In this document: piece by piece, positions 1-6,000 of the stretch
Layout of the letters: every line of letters begins with the position of its first letter
How positions within the stretch are numbered: the stretch's first letter is position 1
Source: Gammaproteobacteria bacterium
Lineage (GTDB): Bacteria > Pseudomonadota > Gammaproteobacteria > Pseudomonadales > Halieaceae
Direction of reading: 5' to 3'
DNA length: 7,935 bases
Assembly: GCA_002748505.1 (NCBI GenBank)
Contig: PDSN01000014.1
Span: forward strand, 1-7,935
Position numbers and translations under genes: made by a program
Notes under the pieces: generated by a model
Databases searched by the model: none
What the model saw: only the letters and a program-made list of their open reading frames with translations
Told to the model about the DNA's origin: nothing

Positions 1-123
1 AATTTAGAAGTGGATGTTATCGCGCGGTATTTAGAGCGTTTGTTGACCGGCGATAAGGCCGCGCAAAAAGACAGCGAATTAAGCGCCAGCTTTTTAGCAC
101 AACACGGTTACGCCCACACGTAA
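1..123 (+). CDS. ribE: Riboflavin synthase alpha subunit, C-terminal end (partial)
   Basis: Only the last 40 codons and the TAA stop are in the window; the gene begins to the left. The translated tail reads NLEVDVIARYLERLL, then a charged linker, then SFLAQHGYAHT. The pattern N-(L/I)-E-(V/I)-D-x-(I/L)-x-(R/K)-Y-(L/V)-x-R-L-L is typical of the end of the second lumazine-binding domain and the C-terminal trimerisation helix of riboflavin synthase, which dismutates two 6,7-dimethyl-8-ribityllumazine molecules to riboflavin. The next genes, ribBX and ribH, follow on the same strand with a 23-bp gap, which supports the call. The symbol is ribE in most bacteria and ribC in E. coli. Any upstream ribD or FMN riboswitch lies outside the window. 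Confidence 0.85.
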   Translation, partial: NLEVDVIARYLERLLTGDKAAQKDSELSASFLAQHGYAHT

Positions 124-133
124 TCGTCGATTT

Positions 134-138
134 AAGGA
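134..138 (+). promoter_or_regulatory. Ribosome binding site of the ribBX gene
   Basis: AAGGA lies 8 bases before the ATG at 147, in the 23-bp gap after ribE. It fixes the start of the DHBP synthase-like gene at 147. Confidence 0.7.
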
Positions 139-146
139 CACAGGCA

Positions 147-1265
147 ATGCAATTAAACAGCGTTGAAGAAATCATCACCGACCTGCGCGAAGGGCGTATG
201 GTGGTGCTGGTGGATGACAACAGCGAAAGCGACAACGAAGGCGTCGTGATGGTGGCAGCGGAGCGTGCAGGCGCCGCAGAAGTGAATTTTATGGCTCAGC
301 AGGCGCGCGGTCTGGTCTGTCTGGCGCTTACCGAGGAACGCTGTAAAAAACTGAATTTACCGCCTATGGTCGCTGGTGCCGAGGGTGAAACAAGCCGTTT
401 TACCCTGTCAATTGAAGCCGCCGTGGGGGTCACAACGGGTATCTCCGCTGCCGATCGCGCACGCACGGTGCAGGCTGCGGTCGCGCCCAATGCGGTGGCC
501 GCCGACATTGTCCAGCCCGGGCATATTTTTCCCCTGACGGCGGCGCCGGGGGGGGTATTGACCCGAGCGGGGCACACGGAAGCGGCGTCGGATTATATGG
601 CGCTGGCGGGCTTGTCACCCTTTGCGATGATGGCCGATGTGCTTACTGAAGAGGGCGAGCTGGCCGATGGCGCGGCGCTTGCGGAATTTGCGCGGCAACA
701 CGGTCTGAAAATCGGTACGATTGCGGATCTCATTGAGTTTCGAGCCCTCAATACCCGCACGATCGAGCGCATCCGCGAGGGCGACATCAATACTGTTCAC
801 GGGCCGTTCAAGCTCATAGGCTATCGCGATGAAATCACCCAGAATGTACACTTGGCTTTGTGCAAGGGCGACATTTGCGCCGACAAGCCCACGGTGGTAC
901 GCGTGCACACCGCATCGGCGCTACGGGACTTGTTGGGTACGCGCCTTCCTGGCGAAGAGAGCTGGGATATAAACGCCTGCCTCGCTTGTATTGCCCAAAG
1001 CGAGCGCGGTGTGCTGGTGCTGCTGAGTCGCACGGAAACACCGCAGCGGCTGCTTGAAAGCATTGATTGTGTGTTGGGCAACAACGCTGCAAAGCGCCGC
1101 AGCGTCAATACCGATGCGTATACGACGGTGGGGCTGGGTTCGCAGATTTTACGCGATTTAGGCGTGGGGCTGATACATTTGGTCGGCGCACCAGTAAAAT
1201 ATAACGCTATCTCAGGGTTTGGTTTGGAAGTGCTTGAGCATATTTCCACCAGTGCAACGGTTTAA
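147..1265 (+). CDS. ribBX: RibBX-type protein: DHBP synthase domain fused to a degenerate GTP cyclohydrolase II domain, both with altered active sites
   Basis: The protein has 372 residues. Residues 1-200 match 3,4-dihydroxy-2-butanone-4-phosphate synthase, which turns ribulose 5-phosphate into the four-carbon unit of riboflavin. Conserved there are FTLSIEAA, GVTTGISAADRARTV, QPGHIFPL and AGHTEA, the last with the metal-ligand His at 143. Residues 215-372 are GTP cyclohydrolase II-like (RVHTASALRDLLG near 252, GLGSQILRDLGV near 329, SGFGLEVLEHI near 356). They lack the three zinc cysteines and the RQEGRGIGL segment, so the domain should not act on GTP. This is the RibBX arrangement known in Proteobacteria, in which DHBP synthase activity is normally kept. 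Here the acidic active-site loop (DDEDRENEGD in E. coli RibB) reads DDNSESDNEGV, residues 23-33: the Arg is Ser, the first catalytic Glu is Asp, the final Asp is Val, and one residue is inserted. The later catalytic Glu (E. coli 174) is Asp at 164. Fold and operon place are certain; activity is doubtful. Confidence 0.85.
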   Translation: MQLNSVEEIITDLREGRMVVLVDDNSESDNEGVVMVAAERAGAAEVNFMAQQARGLVCLALTEERCKKLNLPPMVAGAEGETSRFTLSIEAAVGVTTGISAADRARTVQAAVAPNAVAADIVQPGHIFPLTAAPGGVLTRAGHTEAASDYMALAGLSPFAMMADVLTEEGELADGAALAEFARQHGLKIGTIADLIEFRALNTRTIERIREGDINTVHGPFKLIGYRDEITQNVHLALCKGDICADKPTVVRVHTASALRDLLGTRLPGEESWDINACLACIAQSERGVLVLLSRTETPQRLLESIDCVLGNNAAKRRSVNTDAYTTVGLGSQILRDLGVGLIHLVGAPVKYNAISGFGLEVLEHISTSATV

Positions 1266-1283
1266 TCAACTAAGGATGACACA

Positions 1284-1760
1284 ATGACAGATATCACCAC
1301 TTTGGAAGGCCAGCTAACCGCCAATAAGGGCAAGTTTGCGCTGGTGGTTGGGCGTTGGAACAGTTTTGTGGTGGAGCACCTGCTGGAAGGCGCAATGGAC
1401 GCTCTGCGTCGTCACGGTATTAGCGACAAGCAAATCAGTATCGTGCGCGTACCCGGCGCTTTTGAGATTCCCCTGGTGTGCAAAAAACTGGCCGCCACTG
1501 GCAAATACGATGCGATTGTCGCTCTCGGCGCGGTGATTCGCGGCGGTACGCCCCACTTTGACTACGTGGCGGGCGAATGTGTTAAAGGCATGGCACAGGT
1601 GGGGCTGGAATACGGTATTCCGGTCAGCTTTGGTGTGCTCACCGTGGATACCATCGAGCAGGCAATTGAGCGCTCCGGTACCAAGGCGGGCAACAAAGGT
1701 GAGGAAGCGGCGCTCTCCGCCCTTGAAATGGTGAACCTTATCAGCGAGATCGACAAATAG
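1284..1760 (+). CDS. ribH: 6,7-dimethyl-8-ribityllumazine synthase
   Basis: This cytosolic enzyme condenses 5-amino-6-ribitylamino-uracil with 3,4-dihydroxy-2-butanone 4-phosphate to give the direct precursor of riboflavin. The 158-residue length is usual for the family. All signatures are present: VGRWNSFVV (22-30, the RFN-type substrate loop), VPGAFEIP (56-63), GAVIRGGTPHFDYVA (82-96, with catalytic His at 91), GVLTVDTIEQAIERSGTKAGNKG (117-139, with the phosphate-binding Arg at 130) and a C-terminal EMVNL. Oligomeric state (60-mer shell or smaller) cannot be read from the sequence. AAGGA lies 8 bases before the ATG, and the gene begins 18 bases after ribBX stops, consistent with one operon. 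Its active site is intact, so flavin synthesis is probably working even though its neighbour ribBX is altered. Confidence 0.95.
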   Translation: MTDITTLEGQLTANKGKFALVVGRWNSFVVEHLLEGAMDALRRHGISDKQISIVRVPGAFEIPLVCKKLAATGKYDAIVALGAVIRGGTPHFDYVAGECVKGMAQVGLEYGIPVSFGVLTVDTIEQAIERSGTKAGNKGEEAALSALEMVNLISEIDK

Positions 1761-1763
1761 GCC

Positions 1764-2216
1764 ATGAGCAAAAAACCGCACAATACTCAGGCTGCGAGGC
1801 GCCACAAGGCGCGTCACTATGCCATGCAGGCGCTTTATCAGTGGTATATGGCCGATGGCACGCTCGGTGATATCGAAGTGCAGTTTCGCACGGAATACGA
1901 TTTTGCCAATGTGGATGTCGAATATTTTCAGGCCCTGTTACACGGTGTGCCCCAGCAGCTTGACGACATTGAAGCTGTTTTTGCGCCGCTGCTCGATCGC
2001 CCTGTCGACGAGTTAGACCCCATTGAGCGCACTCTGCTTCGCATGGGTGTTTACGAGTTGCAAGAGCGGATTGATGTGCCCTATCGCGTGGTGATTAACG
2101 AGTCTGTATCCCTGGCAAAAAAATTTGGTGCCACCGATTCGCACAAGTTTATTAACGGCGTATTGGATGCGGCAGCGCGTCGCCTGCGAAAAGCGGAAAT
2201 TAACGCGGGGCGTTGA
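1764..2216 (+). CDS. nusB: Transcription antitermination factor NusB
   Basis: NusB pairs with NusE (ribosomal protein S10) and binds the boxA RNA element to keep RNA polymerase processive on rRNA operons. The 150-residue length is slightly above the family norm. The basic N-terminus RRHKARHYAMQALYQW (12-27) is the boxA-binding arginine-rich start. LDPIERTLLRMGVYEL (84-99) and VVINESVSLAKKFG followed by SHKFINGVLDAAAR (109-139) are family hallmarks. The ATG lies only 3 bases after the ribH stop without a strong Shine-Dalgarno sequence, so translation is probably coupled to ribH. The stop overlaps the thiL start (TGATG). The ribH-nusB-thiL order is widely conserved in gammaproteobacteria. Confidence 0.95.
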   Translation: MSKKPHNTQAARRHKARHYAMQALYQWYMADGTLGDIEVQFRTEYDFANVDVEYFQALLHGVPQQLDDIEAVFAPLLDRPVDELDPIERTLLRMGVYELQERIDVPYRVVINESVSLAKKFGATDSHKFINGVLDAAARRLRKAEINAGR

Positions 2217-3026
2217 TGGCGGTATCAGAATTTGAATTGATCGCCAGATATTTTTCGGGCGTGGGCGACAGTTCAGATGTTGCGGTCAGTACGGGTGATG
2301 ACTGCGCGATAATGCGTGTTCTGCCCGATGAGCGCATGGTGATTTCCGTTGATACCGCCGTCGAAAGCGTGCATTTTTTACCGGATACCGACCCCAAGGA
2401 TCTGGCTTGGCGCGCTGTTGCCGTGGCTGCCAGTGATTTGGCGGCGATGGGTGCAAGGCCGCTGGGTATGACTATCGCGCTCACCCTGCCAGAGGCCGAT
2501 GAAAACTGGTTGGCGGCGTTTTCCCAAGGTTTGAGAAGCGTCAGCGAGGCTTTGTGCCTGCCCTTAGTTGGCGGTGACACGACGCGCGGCTTTCTTACCG
2601 TTACTGTGCATGTTTTGGGCGCGGTGGCATGTCGACGTACCGTATCGCGATTATTTGCAACAGCGTTTTTTAAGACCCCAGCCGCGCCTTGAGCTGGGCC
2701 GGCAAATACTTGATAGCGCCACGTCGGCAATTGATATTTCTGATGGTTTACTCGCCGACGCGGGGCATATCTGCCGCGCTTCCGCTGTGGGCATGATACT
2801 GGATAAAGAGGCTCTGCCTTTATCTGAGGCATTGACAACCCATTCGCACAAAGCCCAGGTTCTGCAGTGGGCATTGACCGGTGGCGACGATTACGAATTG
2901 TGCTTTACCCTGCCCGCACATGTGCCCGTGCCCGAAGCCTGTACGGTCATTGGTGAAGTGGTAGCCGGTGATTCTGTTATCTGCGAAGGTGCTGAGGATG
3001 TTCGACCCGGTTATCAGCATTTTTGA
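2216..3026 (+). pseudogene. thiL: Thiamine-monophosphate kinase, disrupted by an internal deletion with frameshift
   Basis: ThiL phosphorylates thiamine monophosphate to thiamine diphosphate, the last step of de novo cofactor synthesis. From ATG 2216 the first frame matches the N-terminal AIRS domain: EFELIARYF, GDDCAIM, SVDTAVESVHFL, SDLAAMGARP and GGDTTRG, up to VHVLGAV at about residue 137. It then turns to non-homologous sequence and stops at 2690-2692. The rest of the protein continues in the next frame from about 2633: VPYRDYLQQRFLRPQPR, SAIDISDGLLADAGHI, LTGGDDYELCF and a GYQHF end at 3026. Against E. coli ThiL (recalled), about 45 residues are expected between GAV and DYL but only 22 bases are present. 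The loss is therefore about 113 bases, which is 2 modulo 3 and fits the frame change. The missing part holds the GAKPGDxIYVTGTxGDSAAGL segment at the start of the C-terminal AIRS domain, so re-framing alone would not restore the enzyme. An assembly error is possible. Confidence 0.85.
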
Positions 3027-3104
3027 TTTCTATTCGTTTTACATGAAAATGCCTCTTGAGCAGTCGGTTTTTTGATCAAGGTTTATCATACGGAGCCAAA
3101 AAAA
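3027..3104 (+). other. Short gap between the thiL remnant and pgpA
   Basis: This 78-bp AT-rich gap is the widest between consecutive genes in the leftmost operon. It contains a palindromic TTGATCAA at 3073-3080 and T-rich tracts. I see no convincing -35/-10 pair with 16-18 bp spacing and no GC-rich hairpin followed by T's. GGAG at 3092-3095, nine bases before ATG 3105, is the ribosome binding site of pgpA and decides against the in-frame TTG at 3072. Confidence 0.5.
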
Positions 3105-3644
3105 ATGGACACACTGCCCAAACTAAAGCCCTTTACATCCCCGTGGCAATTCCTCGCCACTGGTTTCGGTAGTGGTTTGTCGCCGAAAGCACCGGGCACG
3201 GTGGGGACACTTGTCGCCGTGCCGTTGTATTTTGCCTTAACACAATTGCCACTGTGGGCCTACGGTCTCGTCGTCATTTTTGCACTGGGAATCGGAGTCA
3301 TTATCTGCCAGCGGGCCAGCGATGAATTGGGCGTGCACGACCACCCAGGCATTGTGTGGGATGAATTTGTCGGCTTATGGATTGCCTTATTCGCTGCACC
3401 AGATGGGCTGCATTGGGTGTTGGTCGGGTTTTTGCTGTTTCGTTTTTTCGATATCGTAAAACCGCCGCCTATTGGTTATTTCGACAAACAGGTGCACGGC
3501 GGCACGGGTATTATGATAGACGATATCATTGCAGGCATTGCAGCGTGTTGTTGTTTGCAGCTATTGGCGGCGAAACTCAGGATAGAACAAAGGGGAACCG
3601 TCGGTGAAAAAAGGCATTATTTTTGCGGGTGTTATCGCGTTTAG
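3105..3644 (+). CDS. pgpA: Phosphatidylglycerophosphatase A
   Basis: PgpA is an inner-membrane enzyme that removes phosphate from phosphatidylglycerophosphate to give phosphatidylglycerol. The 179-residue protein shows the full signature set: GFGSGLSPKAPGTVGTL (20-36), HDHPGIVWDEFVGLW (78-92, with the acidic active-site residues), FRFFDIVKPPPIG (112-124) and GGTGIMIDDIIAG (132-144). Hydrophobic stretches at about 37-67, 87-116 and 138-156 are membrane segments. It is close in length to E. coli PgpA (172 residues). The ATG at 3105 is preferred over an in-frame TTG at 3072 because GGAG lies nine bases upstream and homology starts just after it. The last 41 bases overlap the start of pldA, so the cysteine-rich tail is unlikely to be conserved. 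Downstream of thiL is its usual place. Confidence 0.93.
   Translation: MDTLPKLKPFTSPWQFLATGFGSGLSPKAPGTVGTLVAVPLYFALTQLPLWAYGLVVIFALGIGVIICQRASDELGVHDHPGIVWDEFVGLWIALFAAPDGLHWVLVGFLLFRFFDIVKPPPIGYFDKQVHGGTGIMIDDIIAGIAACCCLQLLAAKLRIEQRGTVGEKRHYFCGCYRV
3592..3606 (+). promoter_or_regulatory. Shine-Dalgarno sequence and GTG start of pldA inside pgpA
   Basis: GGGGA (3592-3596) lies 7-8 bases before GTG 3604, inside the pgpA coding region. It selects GTG as the pldA start and gives the predicted protein a proper Lys-Lys signal-peptide beginning. The arrangement indicates translational coupling of pgpA and pldA. Confidence 0.65.
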
Positions 3645-4599
3645 TTTTGCGGCTAATGTCTACGCGGATAACATGCAGTATTGCGCGGGTATCCAAAGCG
3701 ATGCCAAGCGCTTACAGTGCTACGATAATTTGGCGGAAAAACAAAAAGCTGCGCAGGACGCGCTTCTAACAAATGCTATCGCCAGCGAATTTATTGGTCC
3801 GCCAGCGCGAAAACGCAATTGGTATCAGCGCCGTATCGCCGCTGAGAAAAAAGGCTCGGAAAACCCCTGGGTGATCATCCCTCACTTAAGGAACTATATT
3901 TTGCCTGTGACCTACAGTCACCGCCCCAACGAGGGCAAATGGCTGGAGATGTTCTCGGAATCTGCAATGGATAGCTACGAGGCCAAGTTTCAATTAAGTC
4001 TTAAAGCGCTGGTGTGGAATGACGTTTTGAATTCCAGCAGTGATTTATGGGTGGCGTATACGCAGGAGAGCTGGTGGCAGGTGTACAACTCCGATGAGTC
4101 CGCGCCATTTCGCGAGACCAATTATCAACCCGAGCTGATTCTGTCTCACGATACGGATTATAATTTTCTAGGGGTGAACTTATCTCAGGTAGCGCTGAGC
4201 TTGAATCACCAATCCAATGGTCGCAGTGAGCCCCTGTCGCGCAGTTGGAACAGGGTTATCGGCTCGGTGGTATTTGAGTACGACAATGTGGCCCTCGCCC
4301 TGCGCGCCTGGTATCGCATCCCCGAACACGACGACGATAACCCGGAAATAAACTACTACATGGGTTACGGCGATCTTACCGGTATCTGGCGCAATAATGG
4401 TCATCAGGTAACCGTTAATCTGCGTAATAATCTGCGCAGCGACAACGTGGGCGCGGTGCAGGTCGACTGGACTTTCCCCATCAGTAATCGGTTCAAAGGC
4501 TATATCCAGTACTTCAATGGTTACGGTGAAAGCCTGCTGGATTATGATGTGTTGAGCCAGCGTATTGGTATCGGCATTGCCCTGACCGATGTGCTTTAA
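3604..4599 (+). CDS. pldA: Outer membrane phospholipase A (OMPLA)
   Basis: PldA is a 12-stranded outer-membrane beta-barrel that hydrolyses surface-exposed phospholipids when outer-membrane asymmetry is lost. Residues 1-21 form a signal peptide (MKK, hydrophobic core, cleavage after VYA before DN). Residues 27-46 carry a Cys pair module, C-x11-CYD-x-LA, followed by a charged linker to about 88; this makes the protein longer (331) than E. coli PldA (289). The barrel starts near NYILPVTY (97). The catalytic set is clear: NHQSNGR at 201-207 gives His202 and Ser204, and SRSWNR gives Asn216. DDDNPEINYYMGYGDL and FNGYGESLLDYD are other family blocks, and the chain ends with a short beta strand, as outer-membrane proteins do. 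The GTG start overlaps pgpA by 41 bases. It depends on dimerisation and calcium in E. coli; that is assumed here, not seen. Confidence 0.92.
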   Translation: MKKGIIFAGVIAFSFAANVYADNMQYCAGIQSDAKRLQCYDNLAEKQKAAQDALLTNAIASEFIGPPARKRNWYQRRIAAEKKGSENPWVIIPHLRNYILPVTYSHRPNEGKWLEMFSESAMDSYEAKFQLSLKALVWNDVLNSSSDLWVAYTQESWWQVYNSDESAPFRETNYQPELILSHDTDYNFLGVNLSQVALSLNHQSNGRSEPLSRSWNRVIGSVVFEYDNVALALRAWYRIPEHDDDNPEINYYMGYGDLTGIWRNNGHQVTVNLRNNLRSDNVGAVQVDWTFPISNRFKGYIQYFNGYGESLLDYDVLSQRIGIGIALTDVL

Positions 4600-4717
4600 C
4601 CCGGATATTTCACCAGTACGGCGGCTACTCTACTATTATTCATTAAAAATCAATGAGTTATGTAGTGAATAGCAACAAAAGCCAATGTGCAAACTGTGCC
4701 TAAATGGAATATCCGGG
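4600..4717. repeat. Inverted repeat pair bounding the convergent intergenic region
   Basis: The 12-mer at 4600-4611 (CCCGGATATTTC) and the 12-mer at 4706-4717 (GGAATATCCGGG) are inverted copies with one mismatch (11 of 12). They enclose 94 bases of AT-rich sequence. Inside is an imperfect hairpin at 4630-4665: CTAC pairs with GTAG, TCATT with AATGA, a partly paired middle and a 7-base loop. The left copy begins on the base after the pldA TAA, and the right copy ends 9 bases before the stop of the opposing transporter gene. It could be a small MITE-like element, a long-range bidirectional transcript structure, or chance. I found no target-site duplication and no U-tract. Confidence 0.5.
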
Positions 4718-4726
4718 ATAGTATGC

Positions 4727-5899
4727 TCAGATCGTCGGGCTATTCCACGTCGCCAGTACCGCCGCTTTGGGAGTGAGGGCGATGGCGGGGAAAAGAGCGT
4801 CGCCGTCGTTGCTGATGGCGTTACCAAGCAGGGTTGAAAGTGGTGCAATACCTTGCAGGTAGAGCGTCGCGACGATGATTTGCGGGCCGCAGCCAGGCAG
4901 GAAGCCGATCAATATGCCAATCAGCGGCGCCAGTGCGCCCGCGCCGACGAAAAGCCCCTGTAGCGATAAACCGGTGTAGTGCACAGTCAGCTCAAACGCG
5001 GCGAAGGCCAGTGCCACCCACACCATAATAAAATTGGTGTCGTGAATGACCTGCTGCATAACCCCCTGTGAGGCCGTTGGGATCGCCTCTTTGATGTTGG
5101 TGAGGTCTTCCTGCTGAGCCACGCTGTCCTCGGCAACCAGGCTTTTATATGAGTCCTGCAGTGGCAGAAACGCCCACATCAGAATGCCCAGGATTGCCGC
5201 GCTCGCACCGAGTACGAGGGGAAGCTCAATACTGTGGCCAAAAAGCTCGATGGCGGGAATGTCCATTTGGAAGGCGGACGCCAGCGTTAACGGCAGGGTG
5301 GCGATCAGCAGCGCCGTCCACAGGAACAGCTGTGGAGCAGGTATTGGCTGCAAGCAGAGACAATTGTCCTCGCTTTGTTCCGTATTGGGTGCGTGGGAGA
5401 GAAATTCCGGGGGATGGGTAAGCCATATCACCGCGCCCGAAAGTATGCCAACAATCAGGCCGGTGCTTATCACCAGCAGCCCGGTCATTGGGGCTTTGGC
5501 CAGTAGTAAAAATGCCGCATCGCCCATGGTGGCGACCAGCACCGTGACCACGGCGGCGAAAGGCAAATGTCCCGCTGCGTATTGTGAGACCACTATGATT
5601 GCGCCGCCACAGCCCGGCAGCGCGCCTAAAAACGCCGAGATACTGAGCATTTTTGCCGGATGAGCTTGTTCTAATGTAGTGATATCGAAGCCAAAACGCC
5701 GCTCCAGAGCGTAATAGACATACAGTGTGGCGGCCACGAATACACCCACGTTGACGTAGGCATCGGCCAGCGCGCCAAGCAGCAGCGCTCGCACGCCGCC
5801 ATCAAGGGCAAAAATTGCCAATAAGCCCAGAGGTATTACCAGGCGGGCATGGGTTTCGGGCAGGGCGATGCCGCGGATGCTTAGAACGTTATTGAACAT
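4727..5899 (-). CDS. Putative 10-TM heavy-metal (manganese/arsenic-type) exporter, ArsP_2/DUF2899-like, C-terminus apparently shortened
   Basis: This is a polytopic inner-membrane protein, 390 residues from the ATG at 5899 or 398 from the ATG at 5923 (the numbering used here). Two homologous halves each carry LPGCG, 27 residues, then GDA: LPGCGGAII at 102 with GDAAF at 134, and LPGCGPQII at 342 with GDALF at 374, exactly 240 residues apart. A charged cytoplasmic or periplasmic loop (about 255-290, SLVAEDSVAQQEDL) separates them. This matches my memory of the putative 10-TM heavy-metal exporter family, often annotated as a manganese transporter; the substrate is not readable from sequence. The first half continues after GDAAF with a full helix (VISTGLIVGILSGAVIWL), whereas the second ends at ATWNSPTI, so the final helix is missing. 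ATG 5899 is preferred because the predicted transcription start lies at about 5925, almost on the first ATG. Neither ATG has a good Shine-Dalgarno sequence. A Fur-like box overlaps the promoter. Confidence 0.7.
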   Translation of the reverse strand: MFNNVLSIRGIALPETHARLVIPLGLLAIFALDGGVRALLLGALADAYVNVGVFVAATLYVYYALERRFGFDITTLEQAHPAKMLSISAFLGALPGCGGAIIVVSQYAAGHLPFAAVVTVLVATMGDAAFLLLAKAPMTGLLVISTGLIVGILSGAVIWLTHPPEFLSHAPNTEQSEDNCLCLQPIPAPQLFLWTALLIATLPLTLASAFQMDIPAIELFGHSIELPLVLGASAAILGILMWAFLPLQDSYKSLVAEDSVAQQEDLTNIKEAIPTASQGVMQQVIHDTNFIMVWVALAFAAFELTVHYTGLSLQGLFVGAGALAPLIGILIGFLPGCGPQIIVATLYLQGIAPLSTLLGNAISNDGDALFPAIALTPKAAVLATWNSPTI

Positions 5900-5908
5900 G
5901 GCTTGTTC

Positions 5909-5927
5909 GCTAATGAGAATCATTTGC
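5909..5927 (-). promoter_or_regulatory. Fur-family operator at the start of the metal exporter gene
   Basis: The core AATGAGAATCATT (5912-5924) is a perfect 5-bp inverted repeat around GAA, and the 19-base stretch matches the classical Fur consensus GATAATGATAATCATTATC at 15 positions. It lies just downstream of the -10 element and over the predicted transcription start, a position where binding would repress. Fur with iron is the default reading in a gammaproteobacterium; a manganese- or zinc-sensing relative (Mur, Zur) cannot be excluded. Confidence 0.6.
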
Positions 5928-5931
5928 GCGA

Positions 5932-5960
5932 ATTCTAGGGGAGATGCCAGGGCTTTTCAA
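5932..5960 (-). promoter_or_regulatory. Sigma-70 promoter of the metal exporter gene
   Basis: Read on the minus strand, TTGAAA (5960-5955) and TAGAAT (5937-5932) are separated by exactly 17 bases. Transcription should start at about 5925. That makes the ATG at 5923 essentially leaderless and leaves about 25 bases of leader for the ATG at 5899. The promoter sits in the 77-bp gap downstream of the glycosyltransferase gene, so the exporter is probably its own transcription unit. Confidence 0.6.
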
Positions 5961-6000
5961 GTCGCTGTTGGTTCTGCCTCACGGCCGCAGCGATGTTACT

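Noticed and set aside
147..1265. Bifunctional RibBA with GTP cyclohydrolase II activity
   Set aside because: The zinc-binding cysteines and the EGRGIGL block of GTP cyclohydrolase II are absent from the C-terminal half, so the bifunctional label would be misleading.
1314..1817. Long minus-strand open frame opposite ribH
   Set aside because: It lies fully antisense to strongly conserved ribH/nusB sequence, has no recognisable motif, and is explained by codon bias of the real genes.
2568..2700. Programmed ribosomal frameshift in thiL
   Set aside because: About 37 residues of conserved sequence are missing as well as the frame change, and there is no slippery heptamer with a downstream structure at the junction. 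A deletion explains both facts.
3027..3104. Internal promoter for pgpA
   Set aside because: The only -35-like and -10-like words found (TTGAGC at 3056, TATCAT at 3084) are 22 bases apart, too far for sigma-70.
4630..4665. Rho-independent terminator for pldA
   Set aside because: The hairpin is AT-rich with mismatches and is not followed by a U-tract on either strand.
4594..4723. Target-site duplication flanking the inverted repeat
   Set aside because: The bases outside the two repeats (TTTAA on the left, ATAGT on the right) do not form a direct repeat.
4636..4848. Small minus-strand frame overlapping the exporter's 3' end, as a frameshifted continuation of its last helix
   Set aside because: Its translation is rich in Arg, His and Ser with no long hydrophobic helix, so it does not restore the missing segment.
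5961..6000. Terminator after the glycosyltransferase gene
   Set aside because: A CGCTG/CAGCG pairing with a long loop can be drawn, but there is no compact GC stem with a T-run.
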